From: DAOUAJ01 sp034433615
GTDB taxonomy: Bacteria > Chloroflexota > Anaerolineae > DUEN01
Direction of reading: 5' to 3'
Length of the DNA: 6,765 nt
Assembly: GCA_034433615.1 (NCBI GenBank)
Contig: DAOUAJ010000038.1
Coordinates: 1-6,765 of the forward strand
Shown: one piece after another, positions 4,490 to 6,765 of the stretch
Layout of the letters: each line of letters begins with the position of its first letter
Position numbering within the stretch: position 1 is the stretch's first letter
Notes under the pieces: model-generated
What the model saw: the letters and a program-made list of their open reading frames with translations, nothing else
What the model was told of the DNA's origin: nothing
Databases searched by the model: none
Position numbers and translations under genes: made by a program

Positions 4490-5761
4490 ATGGATACAGC
4501 CGTCGTCGCCTGCGCCCAGCAACGGCTGCGCTTGCACGAATCGCTGGACGACTATCGCCATGATTGTGTGCGCTTTCTGCGGATGGCTCAGAGCAAGGGG
4601 GCATCTCTGGTCGTTTTCCCGGAGATGTCGGGCATAATGGCCGCGGTGCCTGATCTCCCTGGTGTGCGCGCCAGCTTGCTGCGCCAGGCTGATCAAGGCC
4701 GCCAACGCGGCGCATCCCTCTGGAAACGAGCCAAAGCGCGCGTCGCCAGTTCTACAGCGGGGCTTCTGGGTGTGGACTTTCGTGAGGCGCTGGCCCGCCA
4801 TCTGGCCGAGGAGGGCAACGGGCTGCGCCGGGAGGTAGAGCGACTGTTCGCGGGGCTGGCCCGCAGCTACGGCACTCACATTATCGTGGGGGCCGGCTAT
4901 CTGCCGGGTAACGGAGCCAGACAACATTCCTTGGCCCTGGCCTTCAGTCCGCAAGGAGAGATGATCGGTGAGGCTACTCGTGTCGGGCTTCTGCCTGAAG
5001 ACGAAGGACTGATCGCGCCGGGTGATGGGTGGGTGGTGTTGCCAACGCCGGTGGGACGCATTGGCGTTCTCATGGGGGGCGATGTGCTCTATCCCGAGGT
5101 GGCCCGGCTGTTGGTCTATCGTGGTGCAGAGGTCCTGGTTGTCATGGCTGCGACCAGCGATCCGGCTTTGGCTGCCCGTATCCGGTTGGCGGCGCTGGCT
5201 CGCGCCCAGGAGAACCAGGTCTTCGTACTCACCTGCTTCCTGATCGGCAACGACCCATTGCAGGGGGACGACGCGCAGTTCACCGGCCGTTCGGCCATCA
5301 TGGCGCCGGTGGAGATGACCACGCATCATACAGGGATCATGGTAGAGATGAGCACTGCCGCGGCTGAGGGGTTGATTGCTGCTGAGCTGAACTTCTACGC
5401 TCTGCGCGAGCTATGGCGGGAGGCGGAGCCCTCTCCACGCCGGGGGTTGCCGTTGATGCTGGCCGGTCAGACCCTCGCCTCCGATTACACGTTGGGCCGT
5501 TCTGTTGATGAAGCGTGGGAAGACGTAGAGGCGTCACGAGAGCAGCCGCTGTTGCTTCCCAAGCCGGCGGTGCCGCTGACGATACCGGTGGCTGAGCTAC
5601 CGGTGGTAGGGGTGAGCGAGGCCTCAATCGCATTGCCTTCTGAGGAATCGCCAGAGGTCACAGCCCAACCGGAACCTGATGTGACCGGGCTGGAGACAGA
5701 GACGCCGATGAGGGAAGAGACGTCAGCAGCCAAAGGAGAAGCTGTGACGAGTGAAGCGTGA
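4490..5761 (+). CDS. Nitrilase-fold (carbon-nitrogen hydrolase) protein, probable pseudoenzyme
   Basis: 423 residues. The fold is shown by VVFPEMSG (E45 in the place of the first catalytic Glu), HIIVGAGYLPG (130-140), and VGRIGVLMGGDVLYPEVARLLVYRGAEVLVV (188-218), the usual core around the nucleophile. Nitrilases normally use Glu-Lys-Cys to cleave amide or nitrile bonds. Here the Cys position (canonical IGVLICYD) is G196, and the Lys position (canonical YRKVHL) is R164 in ATRVGLLPE. The remaining cysteines (C8, C26, C249) are elsewhere. Hydrolysis by the family mechanism is therefore unlikely; a binding, structural or regulatory role is inferred. The enzyme core is usually 260-310 residues. 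The extra length comes from an Arg/Lys- and Ala-rich insertion at about 58-120 and an acidic, Pro/Glu/Ser/Thr-rich tail from about 345, probably disordered. AGGAGG five bases before the ATG supports the start. The reading frame is otherwise clean, so it is not an obvious decayed gene. It converges with the leftward operon beyond. Confidence 0.82.
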   Translation: MDTAVVACAQQRLRLHESLDDYRHDCVRFLRMAQSKGASLVVFPEMSGIMAAVPDLPGVRASLLRQADQGRQRGASLWKRAKARVASSTAGLLGVDFREALARHLAEEGNGLRREVERLFAGLARSYGTHIIVGAGYLPGNGARQHSLALAFSPQGEMIGEATRVGLLPEDEGLIAPGDGWVVLPTPVGRIGVLMGGDVLYPEVARLLVYRGAEVLVVMAATSDPALAARIRLAALARAQENQVFVLTCFLIGNDPLQGDDAQFTGRSAIMAPVEMTTHHTGIMVEMSTAAAEGLIAAELNFYALRELWREAEPSPRRGLPLMLAGQTLASDYTLGRSVDEAWEDVEASREQPLLLPKPAVPLTIPVAELPVVGVSEASIALPSEESPEVTAQPEPDVTGLETETPMREETSAAKGEAVTSEA

Positions 5762-5797
5762 GCAGGTGGTCACGCATCACTTTCAAGCGCGCTTCAC
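5751..5797. terminator. Possible shared stem between converging gene ends
   Basis: GTGAAGCG (5751-5758) and CGCTTCAC (5790-5797) are exact inverted copies. They span the nitrilase-like stop and the end of the facing small membrane protein gene, whose stops are only 21 bases apart. The loop is 31 bases and no T run follows on either strand, so termination is a weak guess. Confidence 0.25.
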
Positions 5798-5995
5798 CAG
5801 GTCGCCGAGCAGACGGACGACTCCCAAAATGGCGGCACCCAGCCGGATCCAGTCCGTAGGAGCGATATGTGGGGATGTACCTCTCTCGCCAGTTTCAGCC
5901 TCTGCTAGCGAACTTGTGTAGACCCATGCGATCAGCGCGCCTAACAGCGCGCCGGCCACTGCGCCGATGATGATACCGCGCCTGCGCTTGTTCAT
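5783..5995 (-). CDS. Small glycine-rich membrane protein (70 aa), function unknown
   Basis: The protein begins MNKRRR, a positively charged start that fits the inside-positive rule, followed by a membrane segment at about 7-26 with small-residue spacing (G-A-V-A-G-A-L-L-G-A) typical of tight helix packing. A polar linker (27-47) leads to a second, shorter hydrophobic or amphipathic helix at about 49-66 ending in basic residues. I do not recognise a family; the first helix recalls YtxH-like and glycine-zipper proteins, but that is only resemblance. AGGTGG lies four bases upstream of the ATG. The start overlaps the stop of the preceding gene as ATGA, which implies coupled translation and perhaps a physical partnership. 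Confidence 0.7.
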   Translation of the reverse strand: MNKRRRGIIIGAVAGALLGALIAWVYTSSLAEAETGERGTSPHIAPTDWIRLGAAILGVVRLLGDLVKRA

Positions 5996-6318
5996 CGTTC
6001 CACCTCGCTATTGCGGTTGATGGAGGAAGCAGACTGGCCTGCTGGCTGGCCGCGTAAGGTGCACACTGTGGCTTGAACGCCAGCCCACCAGGCGTGAGCC
6101 CAAATGACCGGACGGGCGATCCTGTGACTGCTGCGCTCCACAATGTCCGTAGCCTGGCGGGCATGTTGTTGGGCCTGAGGCATCAGGTCGTCTACTCGCC
6201 TGCGCGCCCTTCGCATCCCCTTCACGCTGAAAAACAACAATGTCAGAGGCACGGCCCACGCGATCATGGACAGGATGACGAGAAGGATGAGAGCAATGTT
6301 GGCCCAGGTGTGGATCAT
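5992..6318 (-). CDS. Small single-pass membrane protein (108 aa), function unknown
   Basis: A strongly hydrophobic N-terminal helix (about residues 7-31) is followed by a very basic stretch, KGMRRARRRVDD (33-44), which predicts a cytoplasmic C-terminal part. That part begins as a probable amphipathic helix (45-68, Gln/Ala/Arg-rich), includes a Trp-rich patch (VIWAHAWWAG, 71-80), and ends in a polar tail. No known domain is recognised; its shape resembles short DUF948-type proteins, without proof. GAGGAG lies just three bases before the ATG, closer than usual, and no other start is better placed. It is probably the middle gene of a leftward operon, 27 bases after the phosphoesterase and overlapping the 70-residue gene by four bases. 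Confidence 0.65.
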   Translation of the reverse strand: MIHTWANIALILLVILSMIAWAVPLTLLFFSVKGMRRARRRVDDLMPQAQQHARQATDIVERSSHRIARPVIWAHAWWAGVQATVCTLRGQPAGQSASSINRNSEVER

Positions 6319-6345
6319 GTGCTCCTCTACACCGTGTGCTGCTGC

Positions 6346-6765
6346 TTACGACCATTGTACCTGAGAAGGCGGGACAGGGCAAGCGGAGGGGAGGGGTGTC
6401 TCACAGAGGTACATTCCATCCGCTGGACACGACGTCGCCGCAGGGATCGGCGTGGGTGTGGGTGTCAGCGTCACGGCAACGACTGTGTAACGGTCAACGA
6501 CCACGCCAGCGCGAGAGATGAACTGGAAGACGATAGCATCCTGGCTGGCCTCGACCAGCATGGCCCCATAGTCGGCGTTGTATCGCACCTGGCTGCCGGG
6601 TACAGGTGTGCCGAACGGGTACCTGGTGCTCCCCCCCAGGCCGTTGACAAAGTACAGGAAGCCATCTTTGACGATACGCTCATACGTGTGATCGTGACCC
6701 GCCAGCACTGCCGTCGCACCCCACTGCCGGTAAGGCCACTGCATTGCCACGGTTGACCCGTGCAG
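6346..6765 (-). CDS. Exported calcineurin-like metallophosphoesterase, C-terminal part (partial)
   Basis: The frame is open to the right edge, so the N-terminus and most of the catalytic domain are missing; 139 residues remain. The fragment begins LHGSTVAMQWPYRQWGA and continues VLAGHDHTYER. The GHDH motif (residues 23-26 of the fragment) supplies the last metal-binding His residues of the calcineurin/purple acid phosphatase superfamily, whose members cleave phosphomonoesters or diesters with two metals. NGLGGSTRYPFG and the beta strands after it are typical of the end of this domain. A TPTPTPIP linker (101-108) follows and points to export, then a short tail with three cysteines (113, 121, 129) and many prolines. 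No domain follows the linker, which is odd because such linkers usually join two domains. It is probably the first or an upstream gene of the leftward operon with the two small membrane proteins. Confidence 0.88.
   Translation of the reverse strand: MHGSTVAMQWPYRQWGATAVLAGHDHTYERIVKDGFLYFVNGLGGSTRYPFGTPVPGSQVRYNADYGAMLVEASQDAIVFQFISRAGVVVDRYTVVAVTLTPTPTPIPAATSCPADGMYLCETPLPSACPVPPSQVQWS

Noticed and set aside
6073..6756. 227-codon plus-strand frame at the right end
   Set aside because: It is antisense to the phosphoesterase with its GHDH motif and to the 108-residue membrane protein; composition is shadow-like.

Overview
The window looks like a piece of a GC-rich chromosome, probably from a Chloroflexota (Anaerolineae/Caldilineae-like) bacterium. 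The clues are a Thr-Pro repeat linker in an exported phosphoesterase, the style of the intergenic repeats, and the mix of genes. This assignment is inferred from memory of such genomes and was not tested by any search. Every complete gene has a clear Shine-Dalgarno sequence.

Layout. (1) Positions 2-2939 run rightward: the tail of a GT4 glycosyltransferase, an overlapping polyprenyl-phosphate sugar-1-phosphate transferase, and, after a 90-base gap with a small hairpin, an M20 metallohydrolase of the YgeY type. The first two form an operon for surface or exopolysaccharide assembly. The M20 gene may only be a passenger. (2) Positions 2940-3216 are non-coding and hold a 7-base tandem repeat and a mosaic, palindromic interspersed repeat. 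(3) panB (ketopantoate synthesis, start of the pantothenate/CoA pathway) runs leftward, 4098-3217. (4) Positions 4099-4489 are a divergent control region. It has two back-to-back sigma-70-type promoters, a second 7-base repeat array inverted relative to the first, and a run of strong hairpins in the roughly 220-base leader of the next gene. (5) Positions 4490-5761 encode a nitrilase-fold protein that has lost the catalytic Cys and Lys. (6) From 5783 to the right edge, three genes run leftward: an exported metallophosphoesterase (N-terminus outside the window), then two small membrane proteins joined by an ATGA overlap.

The genes do not form one pathway. The points that stand out are the pseudo-nitrilase with its long structured leader, and the concentration of three different repeat types in the two gaps flanking panB. 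I found no CRISPR array, transposase, tRNA or rRNA, and no convincing new multi-gene system.
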